A stretch of 45,933 nucleotides of DNA from Burkholderiales bacterium (GTDB taxonomy: Bacteria; Pseudomonadota; Gammaproteobacteria; Burkholderiales; Burkholderiaceae_C), in assembly GCA_026932235.1 (NCBI GenBank), contig JAIXKR010000162.1:191970-237902 (forward strand). Direction: 5' to 3'. The notes beneath the pieces were generated by a model. That model was not told the origin of the DNA, did not search any database, and worked only from the letters and a program-made list of their open reading frames with translations. The first letter of the stretch is position 1. Each line of letters opens with the position of its first letter. A program made the translations under genes and the position numbers. Shown one piece after another: positions 1 through 9,239 of the stretch.

Positions 1-71
1 CGCCGATCAACAACGAGATGCTGATGAACTACATCGGCGAGCATGTGCTGGGGCTTCCGAAGTCCTATTGA
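1..71 (+). CDS. acyl-CoA dehydrogenase, C-terminal end only (partial)
   Basis: The window opens inside a gene; codons in phase from base 3 read PINNEMLMNYIGEHVLGLPKS followed by Y and a TGA stop. This tail closely matches the C-termini of two complete acyl-CoA dehydrogenases in this window (18021-19187 and 24301-25467), which end in the same I-x-E-x-V-x-GLP-K/R-SY pattern. It is therefore the 3' end of a third member of that subgroup, which should oxidise an acyl-CoA to the enoyl-CoA with FAD. Only about 23 residues are visible, so no catalytic residue can be judged. The MerR gene starts 16 bases downstream. Confidence 0.75.
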   Translation, partial: PINNEMLMNYIGEHVLGLPKSY

Positions 72-87
72 GTCGGGCAGCGCGAAC

Positions 88-549
88 ATGCCAGTTGCTG
101 CCGGCCACCGCGCCGCGAAGAGTTTGGAGTCCGCATCGACGGTCGGCCCAGACACGTGCCTTGGAATCGTCGAGACCTGCCGCCGGTTCGGGATCTCGCT
201 GCGCGCGATTCGGCACTACGAGGCCTTCGGGCTGCTCAGCCCGCGCCGCGTGGAAGGTGCGCGTGTGTACGGTAGCGCCGAGCTTCGTGCACTCACGCTG
301 ATCCTTCGCTTCAAGGCCATCGGGTTGTCGCTGGCCGAGATGCGAAGGCATCTTCGTCTCTACGGCCTGCCCTCACCCCGTGCTTGCTCCCCGTCTGCGC
401 ACACCGTTGCTGAGGGCGAACAGGCCGTGGCTGAGCTGGAGCGTCGGCGTCAATGCATTGACGCCATGCTGATGGAGCTGCGCCTGATTCGCGGCAACGT
501 GGCGCAAAGGCTGTCCGCGCGGACCAGCGCTTCGTCCGACGGGCCTTGA
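88..549 (+). CDS. MerR-family transcriptional regulator
   Basis: A 153-residue protein with a MerR-type winged helix-turn-helix near residues 25-95. The first helices read GISLRAIRHYEAFGLLSPRR, the signature of the family's DNA-recognition region, followed by the R-x-Y wing and an L-x-L-x-E-M-x-x-HL helix. The C-terminal part (about 110-140) is a short coiled-coil-like helix with many E, R and L residues, as expected for the MerR dimer helix; no cysteine cluster for metal binding is seen. I chose the ATG at 88 because an upstream in-frame start at 43 would lie inside the preceding gene. It probably controls the flanking ACAD and hydrolase genes, but its effector cannot be read from the sequence. 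Confidence 0.8.
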   Translation: MPVAAGHRAAKSLESASTVGPDTCLGIVETCRRFGISLRAIRHYEAFGLLSPRRVEGARVYGSAELRALTLILRFKAIGLSLAEMRRHLRLYGLPSPRACSPSAHTVAEGEQAVAELERRRQCIDAMLMELRLIRGNVAQRLSARTSASSDGP

Positions 550-570
550 GACCACAACCGAAGAACCACG

Positions 571-1356
571 ATGCAACAGCAAGAATTCGTCGCCGGCGGG
601 CACCGTCTGAGCGCCTGGACCTGGGGCCGCATCGACCGCACTCGCCCGGTCGTCGTGATGCTGCACGGCGGCCTGGATTGCACCAGCACGTGGAAGGACC
701 TCCCGCAGGAGATCGCAGACACGATCCAGCTGCCCGTGCTGTCTTACGACCGTTGGGGTTATGGAGGCTCTGACGCGTTGACCGGCGGCCGCGAGCGCAG
801 CTATCGCTTTGACGAGTCCGGCCCCGTGTTCGGCGACCTGCTGGGCCACTTCGGCATCGAGCGCGCGGTGCTGTTCGGCCACAGCGACGGCGGCGCCATG
901 TCGATGCTGGCGGCCGCAGCGCACCCGCAGGCGGTGCTGGGCGTCTGTGCCTGCTCGCCCACCATCGCGCTGGATCTGCACATGGTGCGCGGCATGGAAG
1001 CCGCGCGCCACGCTTTCGAGCACGGTGGACTGCGCGAGCGCCTGATGCGCCACCACGGCGACAAGACAGATTCGATGTTCTGGGGGTGGCACGGGCCGTG
1101 GTCGACCGACGATGCGGTCCACTGGACGATGGCCGAACAGATTGCCGCGGTGCGCTGCCCGGTGGCGGCGATTTTCGGCCAGGCCGACGACTACGGTTGG
1201 CGCCCGAGTGCCAGTGCCCTGGTCAACCACGGCAAGATGCGTATGGAAGTCACGGCCCTGCCCGGCGTCGGGCATGACCCGCAGCACAAGGCGCGGGATG
1301 TGGTGCTGGCCGCACTGCAACGCATCCTGCGCGCCGCGACATCCGATTCGGGTTGA
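571..1356 (+). CDS. alpha/beta hydrolase
   Basis: A 261-residue single-domain alpha/beta hydrolase. The oxyanion-hole HGG motif is at about residues 32-34, the nucleophile elbow GHSDGG has Ser105, an acidic residue lies in the GQADD segment and the catalytic His is in the PGVGHD segment near the C-terminus. No signal peptide is present, so it should be cytoplasmic. The family hydrolyses esters, thioesters or C-C bonds; the substrate cannot be told. It lies 21 bases after the MerR gene in the same direction and converges on bioF. BioH (pimeloyl-ACP methyl ester esterase) has the same fold and the biotin genes are next door, but nothing here is specific for BioH. Confidence 0.8.
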   Translation: MQQQEFVAGGHRLSAWTWGRIDRTRPVVVMLHGGLDCTSTWKDLPQEIADTIQLPVLSYDRWGYGGSDALTGGRERSYRFDESGPVFGDLLGHFGIERAVLFGHSDGGAMSMLAAAAHPQAVLGVCACSPTIALDLHMVRGMEAARHAFEHGGLRERLMRHHGDKTDSMFWGWHGPWSTDDAVHWTMAEQIAAVRCPVAAIFGQADDYGWRPSASALVNHGKMRMEVTALPGVGHDPQHKARDVVLAALQRILRAATSDSG

Positions 1357-1462
1357 CTTGACCCGTGACATCAGCACAGCCCGGCGGCGGAAGCGCCCTG
1401 TTCGACTGAAGCGGAACTGAGGCGGAACGACCTGGCCGCTCCCCGCGGTCTTGCAGCAGGGG

Positions 1463-2668
1463 TCACAGCCCGCGGGCGGCGCTGCGCAGCGCGCCCAGCA
1501 GTTCGTCGACGTCGGCGCGCCGGTGCGCGGCGGACAACGCGATGCGCAGCCGGGCGGTTCCGGCCGGCACGGTCGGCGGGCGGATGGCCGGCACCCACAG
1601 GCCATGTTCGTGCAGCCGCGCCATCACGGCCAGCGCTGTCGCGTTGTCGCCGATGACGAGCGGCTGAATCGCCGTGTGCGAAGGCAGCAGCGCCCACCCG
1701 GCCGCATCGACTGCCGCGTCGGCGCCGGGCGCGAGGCCATCACGCAGTTGCGCGATGCGCGCGCGCAACTGCTGGCGGCGGCGCTCGCCCTCGTCCGTCA
1801 GCACGCAGCGCAGGCTGGCGCGCACTGCCTCGGCGAGCAGCGCCGGCGCGGCGGTGGCGTAGGTGTAGCTGCGGGCCTTCTGCAGCAGCCATTCGACCAG
1901 CACCTCAGGCCCGGCCACGAAGGCGCCGGCCACACCCAGCGCCTTGCCCAGCGTGGCCATGTAGAGCAGGCGCGGCGAGGCGGCCGCGCCGGTGATGCCG
2001 GCCGCTGCGAGCGCGCCACGGCCCTGCGGGCCGAGCACGCCGAAGCCGTGCGCGTCGTCCAGCAGCAGCAGCGCGTCGTGCCGCTCGCACAGAGCGAGCA
2101 GGCCGGGGATGTCGGCCACGTCGCCGTCCATGCTGAACACTGCGTCGCTGAGCACCAGCTTGCGGCGCGCTGGGCTGGCCGCGAGCAGCGTGTCGAGCTG
2201 CGCGAGGTCGGCATGCGCGAAGCGCTGCACCTGCGCCTTCGACAGCCGTGCGCCGTCGATCAGGCAGGCGTGGTTCAGCACGTCGGAAAACAGCGCGTCG
2301 CCCGCGCCGACCAGCGCCGGCACGATGCTCGCGTTGGTCGCGTAGCCGGCATAGAAGTACAACGCACGGGGCAGCTGCACGGCTTCGGCCAGCTCCCGTT
2401 CAAGCGCCGCGTTGGCGACGCTGTGGCCGCTGACCATCGGCGAAGCGCCGGCGCCCACGCCGTACACCTCCACGGCGGCGTGCACCGCGGCCTTCAGCGC
2501 CGGGTCGTTGGCCAGGCCGAGGTAGTCGTTGCTGCAGAACGCGAGCAGCGATTGGTCATCGACGTTCAGGCGCGCACCGGCTTCCGGCCGCACGGCGCGG
2601 CGGCGCCGGCGTAGCGCCTGCGCGTCGAGCGCGGCCAGGCGATCGTCGAACTCATCCAGCCAGCTCAC
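1463..2668 (-). CDS. bioF: 8-amino-7-oxononanoate synthase (BioF)
   Basis: PLP-dependent alpha-oxoamine synthase, 401 residues. It condenses a pimeloyl thioester with L-alanine to give 8-amino-7-oxononanoate in biotin synthesis. Visible motifs are FCSNDYLGL (about 44-52), the glycine-rich [21 protein letters not shown], the cofactor Asp/His in [10 protein letters not shown] (about 201-210) and the Schiff-base lysine in TLGKALG (Lys242). The start is a GTG at 2668 that overlaps the bioD stop as GTGA; longer in-frame starts would run through bioD. It is the last gene of the minus-strand run; no bioB or bioC follows. Confidence 0.93.
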   Translation of the reverse strand: MSWLDEFDDRLAALDAQALRRRRRAVRPEAGARLNVDDQSLLAFCSNDYLGLANDPALKAAVHAAVEVYGVGAGASPMVSGHSVANAALERELAEAVQLPRALYFYAGYATNASIVPALVGAGDALFSDVLNHACLIDGARLSKAQVQRFAHADLAQLDTLLAASPARRKLVLSDAVFSMDGDVADIPGLLALCERHDALLLLDDAHGFGVLGPQGRGALAAAGITGAAASPRLLYMATLGKALGVAGAFVAGPEVLVEWLLQKARSYTYATAAPALLAEAVRASLRCVLTDEGERRRQQLRARIAQLRDGLAPGADAAVDAAGWALLPSHTAIQPLVIGDNATALAVMARLHEHGLWVPAIRPPTVPAGTARLRIALSAAHRRADVDELLGALRSAARGL

Positions 2669-3348
2669 CGGAAGTCCTCGGGCAGTTGCAACTCGATCGA
2701 GCGCGGGTCGGGCGCGTCCAGCCACGGCAGCACGCCGAGCAGCGGCGCGGCCAGGCGCCGCTGCAGCGTGGCGATGTTCCCGTCGCGGCACTGCATGGCC
2801 GGGTCGATGCTGTTGGCGACCCAGCCCGCCAGGCGCAGGCCGTCGGCCTGGATGGCCTCGGCGCTCAGCAGCGCGTGGTTCAGGCAGCCCAGGCGCAAGC
2901 CGACCACCAGCACGACCGGCGCGGCCATCGCGACGGCCAGGTCGGCCAGCGTCTCGGTGTCATTGATCGGCACGCGCCAGCCGCCGGCGCCTTCGACCAG
3001 CACCACTTCGGCGTACGCGAGCAGCGCGCGCTGCGCCGCCAGCAGCTCGGCTACCGTGATGCGCCGGCCGGCCCGCGCCGCCGCCAGGTGCGGCGACCAG
3101 GGCTCGGGCAGCGCCACCGGGTTGTCGAGCGCGGGCGGCACCGCGACGGTCGACGCCGCGCGCAGCGCCAGCACATCTTCGCTGATCCAGCCCTCGCCTC
3201 GGCGCACCAGCCCGGCGGCGACCGGCTTCATGCCCACCACCCGGGGGTGGTGGCGTGCCAGTGCGTGCAGCATCGCGGCGCTGACCAGCGTCTTGCCGAC
3301 GCCGGTGTCGGTGCCGGTGACGAACAGCGAACGCGGCTCAGACGCCAT
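2665..3348 (-). CDS. bioD: dethiobiotin synthetase (BioD)
   Basis: An ATP-dependent carboxylase of 227 residues that closes the ureido ring of dethiobiotin from 7,8-diaminononanoate and CO2. The P-loop GTDTGVGKT stands at the N-terminus, followed by the MKPVAAG substrate segment, the [10 protein letters not shown] motif and [14 protein letters not shown], all typical of BioD. I chose the ATG at 3348, which has a GGGTGAGG-like ribosome site just upstream; a GTG three codons earlier is also possible. The gene starts inside the end of bioA and its stop overlaps the bioF start, so the three are translationally coupled. Confidence 0.93.
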   Translation of the reverse strand: MASEPRSLFVTGTDTGVGKTLVSAAMLHALARHHPRVVGMKPVAAGLVRRGEGWISEDVLALRAASTVAVPPALDNPVALPEPWSPHLAAARAGRRITVAELLAAQRALLAYAEVVLVEGAGGWRVPINDTETLADLAVAMAAPVVLVVGLRLGCLNHALLSAEAIQADGLRLAGWVANSIDPAMQCRDGNIATLQRRLAAPLLGVLPWLDAPDPRSIELQLPEDFR

Positions 3349-4804
3349 CGACCTCACCCTGGGTTGGCATGTGACCGGCGGCTTCCTCCGCCAGCGTCGC
3401 CTCGAGTGCGGCCAGCGCGCCGGTCGCCAGGTGCTCGCCCTCGGCCTCGGAGATCACGTAGGGCGGCATCGCATACAGCGTGGAGCCGATCGGGCGCAGC
3501 AGCACTCCTTGCTCGAGCGCGTGGCGAGCATAGCGGCGCGCGAAGTCGGGCAAGCTGCTCGCCACGTCCCACGCGAAGATCATCCCCTGCCGGCGTGCAT
3601 GGCGCACCCTGGGGTGCATCGACAGCGGCTCGAACAGCGCGGCAAGGCGCGCGGCGGTGACAACGTTGCTGCGCAGCGCATCGGTCTGCTCGAACAGGTC
3701 CAGCGTGGCCAGCGCGGCGCGGCAGGCCAGCGGGTTGCCGGTGTAGCTGTGCGAATGCAAGAAACCGCGCGCCACCGCATCGTCGTAGAAGGCGGCGTAG
3801 ATCGCATCGGTGCTCAGCACGACCGAGAGCGGCAGCGTGCCGCCGGTCAGGCCCTTGGACAGACACAGCAGGTCGGGCCGGATGCCGGCCTGCTGGTGCG
3901 CGAACAGGGTGCCGGTGCGGCCGAAGCCGACCGCAATCTCGTCCAGCACCAGGTGCACCTGGTAACGATCGCAGAGTTCACGGGCGCGCTGCAGGTAACG
4001 CGGGTGGTGCATGGCCATGCCGGCGGCGCATTGCACCAAAGGCTCGACGATCAGCGCGGCGGTCTGCGCGTGGTGCGCGGCCAACCAGTCGGCCAGCGCG
4101 GCCGCGGCACGCTCGGCCGCTGCGGCGGCGTCCTCGCCGTCGCCGGCCGCGCGCGCATCGGGGCTCGGCACCGTCGCAGCCAGGCGCAGCAGCGGCGCGT
4201 AGGCCTCGCGGAACAAGGCGATGTCGGTCACCGCCAGCGCGCCGACGGTTTCGCCGTGATAACCGCCGGCCACGCCGACGAAACGGCATTTGGCCGGCCG
4301 GCCGGCGTTGCGCCAGTGGTGCGCGCTCATCTTCAGCGCGATCTCGACGGCCGAGGCGCCGTCGCTGGCGTAGAAGGCGTGGCCAAGGCCGGTCAATGCG
4401 GCCAGACGTTCGGACAGCTGGACCACCGGAGCGTGTGTGAAGCCGGCCAGCATCACATGGTCCAACTCGTTCAGCTGCTCGACCAGCGCGGCGCGGATCG
4501 CCGGGTGGTTGTGGCCGAACAGGTTCACCCACCAGGAGCTGATGCCGTCGAGCAGGCGCCGGCCTTCGAAGTCGTGCAGCCAGACTCCCTCGGCGCGAGC
4601 GATCGGGACCAGTGGCTGCGCGGCGCCGTCGGCCGCGTGCAGCTTCATCTGCGTGCAGGGATGCCAGACCGCCGCCAGGCTGCGGCGCCGCCAGTCCTCG
4701 TTCAGGCCCGTCAGCGGGCCGACGCTTGGCGCGCCATCGGGCCCCGTGACGGAGCCGGCCAGCGCCGAACTCGGTCGCGCGGGACGCTCAGCCTTGGGGT
4801 ACAT
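3338..4804 (-). CDS. bioA: adenosylmethionine-8-amino-7-oxononanoate transaminase (BioA)
   Basis: Class III PLP aminotransferase of 488 residues that makes 7,8-diaminononanoate using SAM as amino donor. Motifs include WHPCTQM (about 47-53), DGISSWWVNLFGHNHP (about 86-101), the YASDGASAVEIALKM segment, LDEIAVGFGRTG and the Schiff-base lysine in LCLSKGLTGG (Lys317). It is about 60 residues longer than E. coli BioA. Roughly 35 extra residues stand at the N-terminus, where the sequence is low in complexity; an internal Ala/Glu-rich insert lies near 220-240. The ATG at 4804 has GGAAGG just upstream and overlaps the 3' end of the TauD-like gene by 17 bases, so coupling is likely. Confidence 0.93.
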   Translation of the reverse strand: MYPKAERPARPSSALAGSVTGPDGAPSVGPLTGLNEDWRRRSLAAVWHPCTQMKLHAADGAAQPLVPIARAEGVWLHDFEGRRLLDGISSWWVNLFGHNHPAIRAALVEQLNELDHVMLAGFTHAPVVQLSERLAALTGLGHAFYASDGASAVEIALKMSAHHWRNAGRPAKCRFVGVAGGYHGETVGALAVTDIALFREAYAPLLRLAATVPSPDARAAGDGEDAAAAAERAAAALADWLAAHHAQTAALIVEPLVQCAAGMAMHHPRYLQRARELCDRYQVHLVLDEIAVGFGRTGTLFAHQQAGIRPDLLCLSKGLTGGTLPLSVVLSTDAIYAAFYDDAVARGFLHSHSYTGNPLACRAALATLDLFEQTDALRSNVVTAARLAALFEPLSMHPRVRHARRQGMIFAWDVASSLPDFARRYARHALEQGVLLRPIGSTLYAMPPYVISEAEGEHLATGALAALEATLAEEAAGHMPTQGEVDGV

Positions 4805-5627
4805 CGCCTTCCAGCGTGATGCGGTGCATCACGCGGCGGTGCCCGTGATAGTCGTTGATGGGGTAGTGCTGCACACAGCGGTTGTCCCACAACGCGAGCG
4901 AGCCTTCCTGCCAGCGAAAGCGGCAGGTGAATTCCTCCTTCTTCTGATGCTCGAAGAGGAAGGCCAGCAATGGCGCGCTCTCGGCTTCGGTCATGCCGGC
5001 AAAGCGCACCGTGTGGCCGGCGTTCATGTACAGCGCGCGCTGGCCGGTTTCGGGGTGAACACGCACCGCCGGGTGCACGGCCTCGTAGCTGCGCCGCTCG
5101 CCGCGGCCACCTTCCGCGATGCGGTCTTCACGGGTGCGCGAGGTGTCGGCCTTGTCCGAACTGTTCACGCACCCCAGGGTCGCCAGCAGGCGCTTCATGC
5201 CGTCCGACAAGGCCTCGTAGGCCGCCACCTGGCTGGCAAACAAGGTGTCGCCGCCCTGCGGAGGCACCTCGCGCGCCAGCAGCAGCGTGGCCATCGGAGG
5301 CCGCTCGAGATAGGCTGTGTCGGTGTGCCAGACACCGCCGAAGTTGACCGTCTCATGCGCGAGCTTCTTGATTTCGATGATCTTCGGGTAGCCGGCGATG
5401 CCATGGACGAAGGGGTACTCCACCGGCGTACCGATCACCTGGGCAAAGGCCATGAACTGGTCCGGCGTCAGCGGCTGGTCGCGCAGGAACACGACGCCGT
5501 GCTCGAGCCAGATGCGGCGCACTGCAGCGCGCTGTTCGGCAGACAGGGGTTCACGTAGATCGACGCAGGAGATCTCGGCGCCGATGGCGCCGGCCAGGCG
5601 CGCCACGTGAATTGTGGCTGTGTTCAT
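4788..5627 (-). CDS. TauD/TfdA-family Fe(II)/2-oxoglutarate dioxygenase
   Basis: A 279-residue non-haem iron oxygenase that couples 2-oxoglutarate decarboxylation to hydroxylation of a substrate. The facial triad is visible: His101 and Asp103 in VWHTDTAY and a distal His254 in CVQHYPINDY; the 2-oxoglutarate-binding Arg is in the RRVMHR segment near 264-269. The length and motifs fit the TauD/TfdA family, which acts on sulfonates, aryloxy acids, carnitine-like and other carboxylates. The ATG at 5627 overlaps the stop of the sensor kinase as ATGA, and the gene runs into bioA. It is not a known biotin enzyme, so it more likely serves the catabolic cluster. Substrate unknown. Confidence 0.85.
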   Translation of the reverse strand: MNTATIHVARLAGAIGAEISCVDLREPLSAEQRAAVRRIWLEHGVVFLRDQPLTPDQFMAFAQVIGTPVEYPFVHGIAGYPKIIEIKKLAHETVNFGGVWHTDTAYLERPPMATLLLAREVPPQGGDTLFASQVAAYEALSDGMKRLLATLGCVNSSDKADTSRTREDRIAEGGRGERRSYEAVHPAVRVHPETGQRALYMNAGHTVRFAGMTEAESAPLLAFLFEHQKKEEFTCRFRWQEGSLALWDNRCVQHYPINDYHGHRRVMHRITLEGDVPQG

Positions 5628-7541
5628 CGCAAACTCTCCATGCGCTCCGATGCTGCGCGAATGATGGCGCGCTCGAGCTTGTGCGGTTCGATCGGCTTGA
5701 CGACGAAGTCGTTCATCCCGGCAGCCAACGCCTCGGCCCGCTCGGAGGCAAAGGCCGCAGCGGACAGGCCGATGATCGGCAACTCGAAACGCTTGTACTC
5801 CACACGCAGCAGCCGCGTCGCCTCCAGCCCTCCCATCACGGGCATCTGCAGGTCCATCAGCACGAGATCGATGGCCCGCCCTTGTGCAGCGTGCTCCCGG
5901 ACGGCCTGCAGCGCCAGCCGGCCGTCTGCCGCTTGAACCACACGCGCGCCGCGCTGCTCGAGCAGGGCCACGCAGATCATCATGTTGACGTCGTTGTCCT
6001 CCACCACAAGAACGTTCAGGTCGGCGAGTGCGGCGGCGTCGAGCCCGGCGAAGTCGGACGCCGAAGGCGGGCGCGCGGACGGTGGCAAGGGCAACTCGGC
6101 CCAGAAGACGCTTCCCTGCCCGGGCACGCTGTCCGCGCCGACGGCTCCGCCCATCAGGGCAGCCAGTTCGCGGCAGATGGACAGACCCAACCCCGTGCCG
6201 CCGAAGCGGCGTGTTGTGGATTCGTCGGCCTGGCTGAACGGCAAGAACAGCCGTTGACGGGTCGCGTCGTCAAAGCCGGGTCCGGTGTCGTGTACCGCCA
6301 GCCGCACGTTCGACCCGGCAGCGCACTCGATACGGATCTGCACCGAGCCTGTGGCCGTGAACTTCAGCGCATTGTTGATGAAGTTGGCCAGGATCTGGCG
6401 CACCCGCAGCGGGTCGCCCTCGACCACCTCGGGCACCCCAGGGTCGATGTGGAGGCTGAATTCGAGTTCGCGCGCGCGACAGAACGCCGAACGAGCGGTG
6501 CAGCGAGTGCGCCAGTTGATGCAGGTCCATGGGCGTCACATCGATGTCGAGCCGCCCGGCCTCGATCTTGGAGAGGTCGAGAATGTCGGAGACGATGGAC
6601 GACAGGCTCTTGGCGCTGTCGGCCATCAGGTCGAGGTACTCGCGCCGGCGCTGCCGGCTGCCCGCGCCCTGCTGAAGCAGGCGCGCCAGACCCAGCAGCG
6701 CGTTCAGCGGTGTGCGCAGTTCATGGCTCATGTTGGCGAGGAACTGGCTCTTGGTGCGACTGGCCTGTTCGGCGCGGTTGCGAGATTCCTCGAGGTGGCG
6801 CGTCAGCTGGAGGCGCTCGGTGATGTCCTCGCAGATCCACAGCGTCCCGCCGTCGGCGCCGCGCTCGGGCTCCACCGCCTGGGCCAGCAGGCGCAGCGCA
6901 CGCGTTGTGCCGTCGGGCCGCACCATGTCGGGGAACTCCAGTTCAACCGGCTCGCCGCGGGCCAGGCCCGGTCCGATGCGGCGCCCGATGTCGGCGTAGA
7001 CCTCATCGCTGGGCCACAACACGCGGCCGGGCTGCCCGGCCAAGCTGCCCGGCACCCAGCCGAAGATGCGGTCGAAGGCCGGGTTGGTGTGGACGAAAGT
7101 GCCGTTGCGGGTGAGCGCGACGCCCGCAGGCACGTGCTTGAACATCAGCTCGTGCTCCAGCCGCACCGACCCCATGTCGCGGCGCCGGCTGGTGATGACC
7201 TGCAGATAGCTGGCCCCGCCGCTGGCCTGCAGCACCGTGGCACGGGCCCGGGAGCGCAGGCTGCTGCCGTCGCGCGTGCGTACGGTGGCCACATGCTCAA
7301 CCACGCCGCCGGCGGCCGCGTCGGCGATGAACTGCTCCATCACGGCGACGTCGGGCCACCAGCCACCCTGCTGGGGCGTGCAGCCGATCACCTCATGCGG
7401 CGCGTAGGCCAGCGTATCGAAGAACAACCGATTGACCTGGACCAGGCGGCGCGAAGGCAACTCGATCAGTACCGCCGCTTCGGTCAGCAGCGACGTGGTG
7501 CTGGCAAACACGCTGACCAGTTCTGGTACCGTGTCGCTCAC
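5624..7541 (-). pseudogene. hybrid sensor histidine kinase/response regulator, split by a frameshift
   Basis: Two overlapping frames together make one hybrid kinase of about 640 residues. The first (from the GTG at 7541) has two PAS-like domains (about 20-120 and 130-245) and a HisKA domain with the phospho-acceptor in MSHELRTPLN (His273), then loses homology. The second frame resumes with the ATPase domain (GDPLRVRQILANFINNALKF, DTGPGF, GGTGLGLSI). It ends with a receiver domain (VLVVEDND, phospho-acceptor Asp in VLMDLQMPVMGG, VVKPI). The switch falls at a (CG)5 run at 6469-6478; restoring one CG unit gives a continuous S-R-A-R-E-L-E-F reading. No transmembrane segment is evident, so it would be a soluble sensor. 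It is either a true null allele, a slippage-variable gene or a base-calling error. Confidence 0.8.
6469..6478. repeat. (CG)5 dinucleotide run at the kinase frameshift
   Basis: Five CG units in a row at the exact place where the sensor kinase changes reading frame. A sixth unit would restore the frame. Short dinucleotide runs are known slippage sites, so this may be a mutation hot spot or a sequencing artefact. Confidence 0.7.
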
Positions 7542-7581
7542 TGGGGATGCACCGTGTCAAGACGGCGGTCGGCAAGCGCTG

Positions 7582-8814
7582 CTACAGCCCGCCGCGCCCG
7601 GCCAGCAACTGGCGAGCGATCGTGCGGCGCTGGATCTCGGCAGTGCCGTCGGGGATGCGCATCACGCGGGCAAAGCGGTATCCTTCCTCGATGCGCAGCT
7701 CGTTGGTCAGGCCCATGGCGCCATGCACCTGGATGCTGCGGTCCATCACCCGGCCCAGCATCTCGGTGGAAAACGCCTTGACCATGCTGACCTGCGCGGT
7801 GGCCGGCTGACCCTGATCGATGCGCCATGCACAGTTCTGGATCATCGACTTGGCGGCGTAGATGTCCATGGCGCAATCGGCAAGCATGAACTGCACCGCC
7901 TGGTGCTCGGCGATCGGCACGCCCGAGGTCTTGCGCACCTTGGCATATTCGATGGCCTGGTCCAGCGCCCAGCGCGCCAAGCCCAGGCAGGTGGCGGCCA
8001 TGCCCATGCGGCCGGCGTTGACTCCGTCCATCGCCACCGCGAGGCCGCGGCCGACGGCACCCAGGCGGTGATCGTCGGGCACGCGAACGTTGTCCAGCAC
8101 CACCACGCCGGTGTCACCGCCCAGGTGGCCGACGGTGTTGATCAGTCGCGGCACGCTGAAACCCGGCGTGTGCGTGTCGACGAAGAAGCCGGTGACGCCA
8201 CCCTTGTGCTGCGCTGCGGCCTCGGGGTCGGTCAGCGCGAACACCATCGCATGGTCGGCATATGGCGAGTTGGTGATCCACTGCTTTGTGCCACTGAGAA
8301 CCCAGTGCTCGCCGTCGCGTACGGCGCGGGTCTTCATCGCAAACACGTCGGACCCGGCGTCGGGCTCGCTGAGCGCAAAGCACAGCGTCTTCTCGCCGCT
8401 GGCGATGCCGTCTCGGTAGCGCTCGAAGACGCTGGCGTCCAGGTGGCGCAGCACCGGCGACAGGCCGTTGGTGAACGGCGATGGCAGCACCACGGTCTGG
8501 ATCAGCGGATGCCCCGGCCCGAAGCGGTGGTTGATGGCCTCCTGCACATGGGCCATCACCTGCGCGCCCTGGCCGGCGCCGCCGAGCTTCTCGTCGCCGA
8601 ACAGGTTGTAGTAGCCGAGTTCGGCCGAGCGCATGCGCACCTGGCGGCGCAGCGCCAGCGCCTCGGGCACGTAGCGGCCGTCGGCGTGGAACAGGGAGCG
8701 CTCGCTGCCCAGCACGGCCTGGTGTCGGGCCTCCAGCGGCAGCACCTCGCGCTCGATGAAACGCAGCACGGCCTCGGCAATGGCCGTGGTGTCGGGCTCG
8801 ATGTCGAAATTCAT
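7582..8814 (-). CDS. acyl-CoA dehydrogenase (ACAD10/11-like group)
   Basis: A 410-residue flavoprotein that should introduce a 2,3-double bond in an acyl-CoA, passing electrons to ETF. The FAD/substrate loop reads CFALSEPDAGSDV, followed by KQWITNS and the C-terminal RIPDGTAEIQRR. At the usual catalytic position before GT the residue is Asp389 instead of Glu, as I recall for ACAD10/11-type enzymes. The N-terminal 60 residues (helical, ending AELGYYNLFGDEKLGGAG) also fit that group. The ATG at 8814 overlaps the DUF35 stop as ATGA, so the dehydrogenase, the OB-fold protein and the thiolase-like protein form one unit. Confidence 0.9.
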   Translation of the reverse strand: MNFDIEPDTTAIAEAVLRFIEREVLPLEARHQAVLGSERSLFHADGRYVPEALALRRQVRMRSAELGYYNLFGDEKLGGAGQGAQVMAHVQEAINHRFGPGHPLIQTVVLPSPFTNGLSPVLRHLDASVFERYRDGIASGEKTLCFALSEPDAGSDVFAMKTRAVRDGEHWVLSGTKQWITNSPYADHAMVFALTDPEAAAQHKGGVTGFFVDTHTPGFSVPRLINTVGHLGGDTGVVVLDNVRVPDDHRLGAVGRGLAVAMDGVNAGRMGMAATCLGLARWALDQAIEYAKVRKTSGVPIAEHQAVQFMLADCAMDIYAAKSMIQNCAWRIDQGQPATAQVSMVKAFSTEMLGRVMDRSIQVHGAMGLTNELRIEEGYRFARVMRIPDGTAEIQRRTIARQLLAGRGGL

Positions 8815-9224
8815 GCCGGATCTCGGGCCAGCCTGAACTTGGGCAGCGTGATGTCGTCGGTGACGGCATCGAAATGCACTGCCACCCGCTGGCCGATGCG
8901 CACCGCCTCGACATCGTCGATGACGATGTTGGTCAGCATGCGCGCACCCTCGTCGAGGTCGATCACGGCCACCACGTAGGGCGCGTCGGCCTTGAAGGCC
9001 GGGCCGGCCGGACGCCGGGCGATGGTGAAGCTGTAGATGGTGCCGGTGCCACGCGCATCCGACCATTCGAGCGCGTCGGAGTGGCAATGCGGGCACAGCG
9101 CGCGCGGGTAGAAGTGGTGCCGTCCGCAATCGCGGCAGTACTTGAGGATCAGGCGCTTGTCCTTCAGCGCCGACCAGTAAGGTGCGCTTTCGGGGTCGAC
9201 AACGGGCAGGGGCTTGTCGTACAT
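8811..9224 (-). CDS. DUF35 OB-fold zinc-ribbon protein (acyl-CoA-associated)
   Basis: A 137-residue protein with a rubredoxin-like zinc ribbon (Cys30-x2-Cys33 and Cys44-x2-Cys47) followed by an OB fold from about residue 55 (GTGTIYSFTI). Such DUF35 proteins pair with thiolase-fold partners, for example in the Ltp2-ChsH2 aldolase of steroid side-chain degradation and in acetone or HMG-CoA enzymes, where they help bind or channel the acyl-CoA. It sits 15 bases after the lipid-transfer-type thiolase and overlaps the ACAD, the expected arrangement. Its role as a partner subunit is inferred from this context. Confidence 0.88.
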   Translation of the reverse strand: MYDKPLPVVDPESAPYWSALKDKRLILKYCRDCGRHHFYPRALCPHCHSDALEWSDARGTGTIYSFTIARRPAGPAFKADAPYVVAVIDLDEGARMLTNIVIDDVEAVRIGQRVAVHFDAVTDDITLPKFRLARDPA

Positions 9225-9239
9225 GGTGGTCGTCGCTGC

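Noticed and set aside
1357-1462. Search for a terminator between the convergent hydrolase and bioF
   Set aside because: The GC-rich 106 bases show no convincing stem-loop by eye.
2768-4819. 683-codon plus-strand frame across bioD and bioA
   Set aside because: It is antisense to clear BioD and BioA coding sequence and has no recognisable domain.
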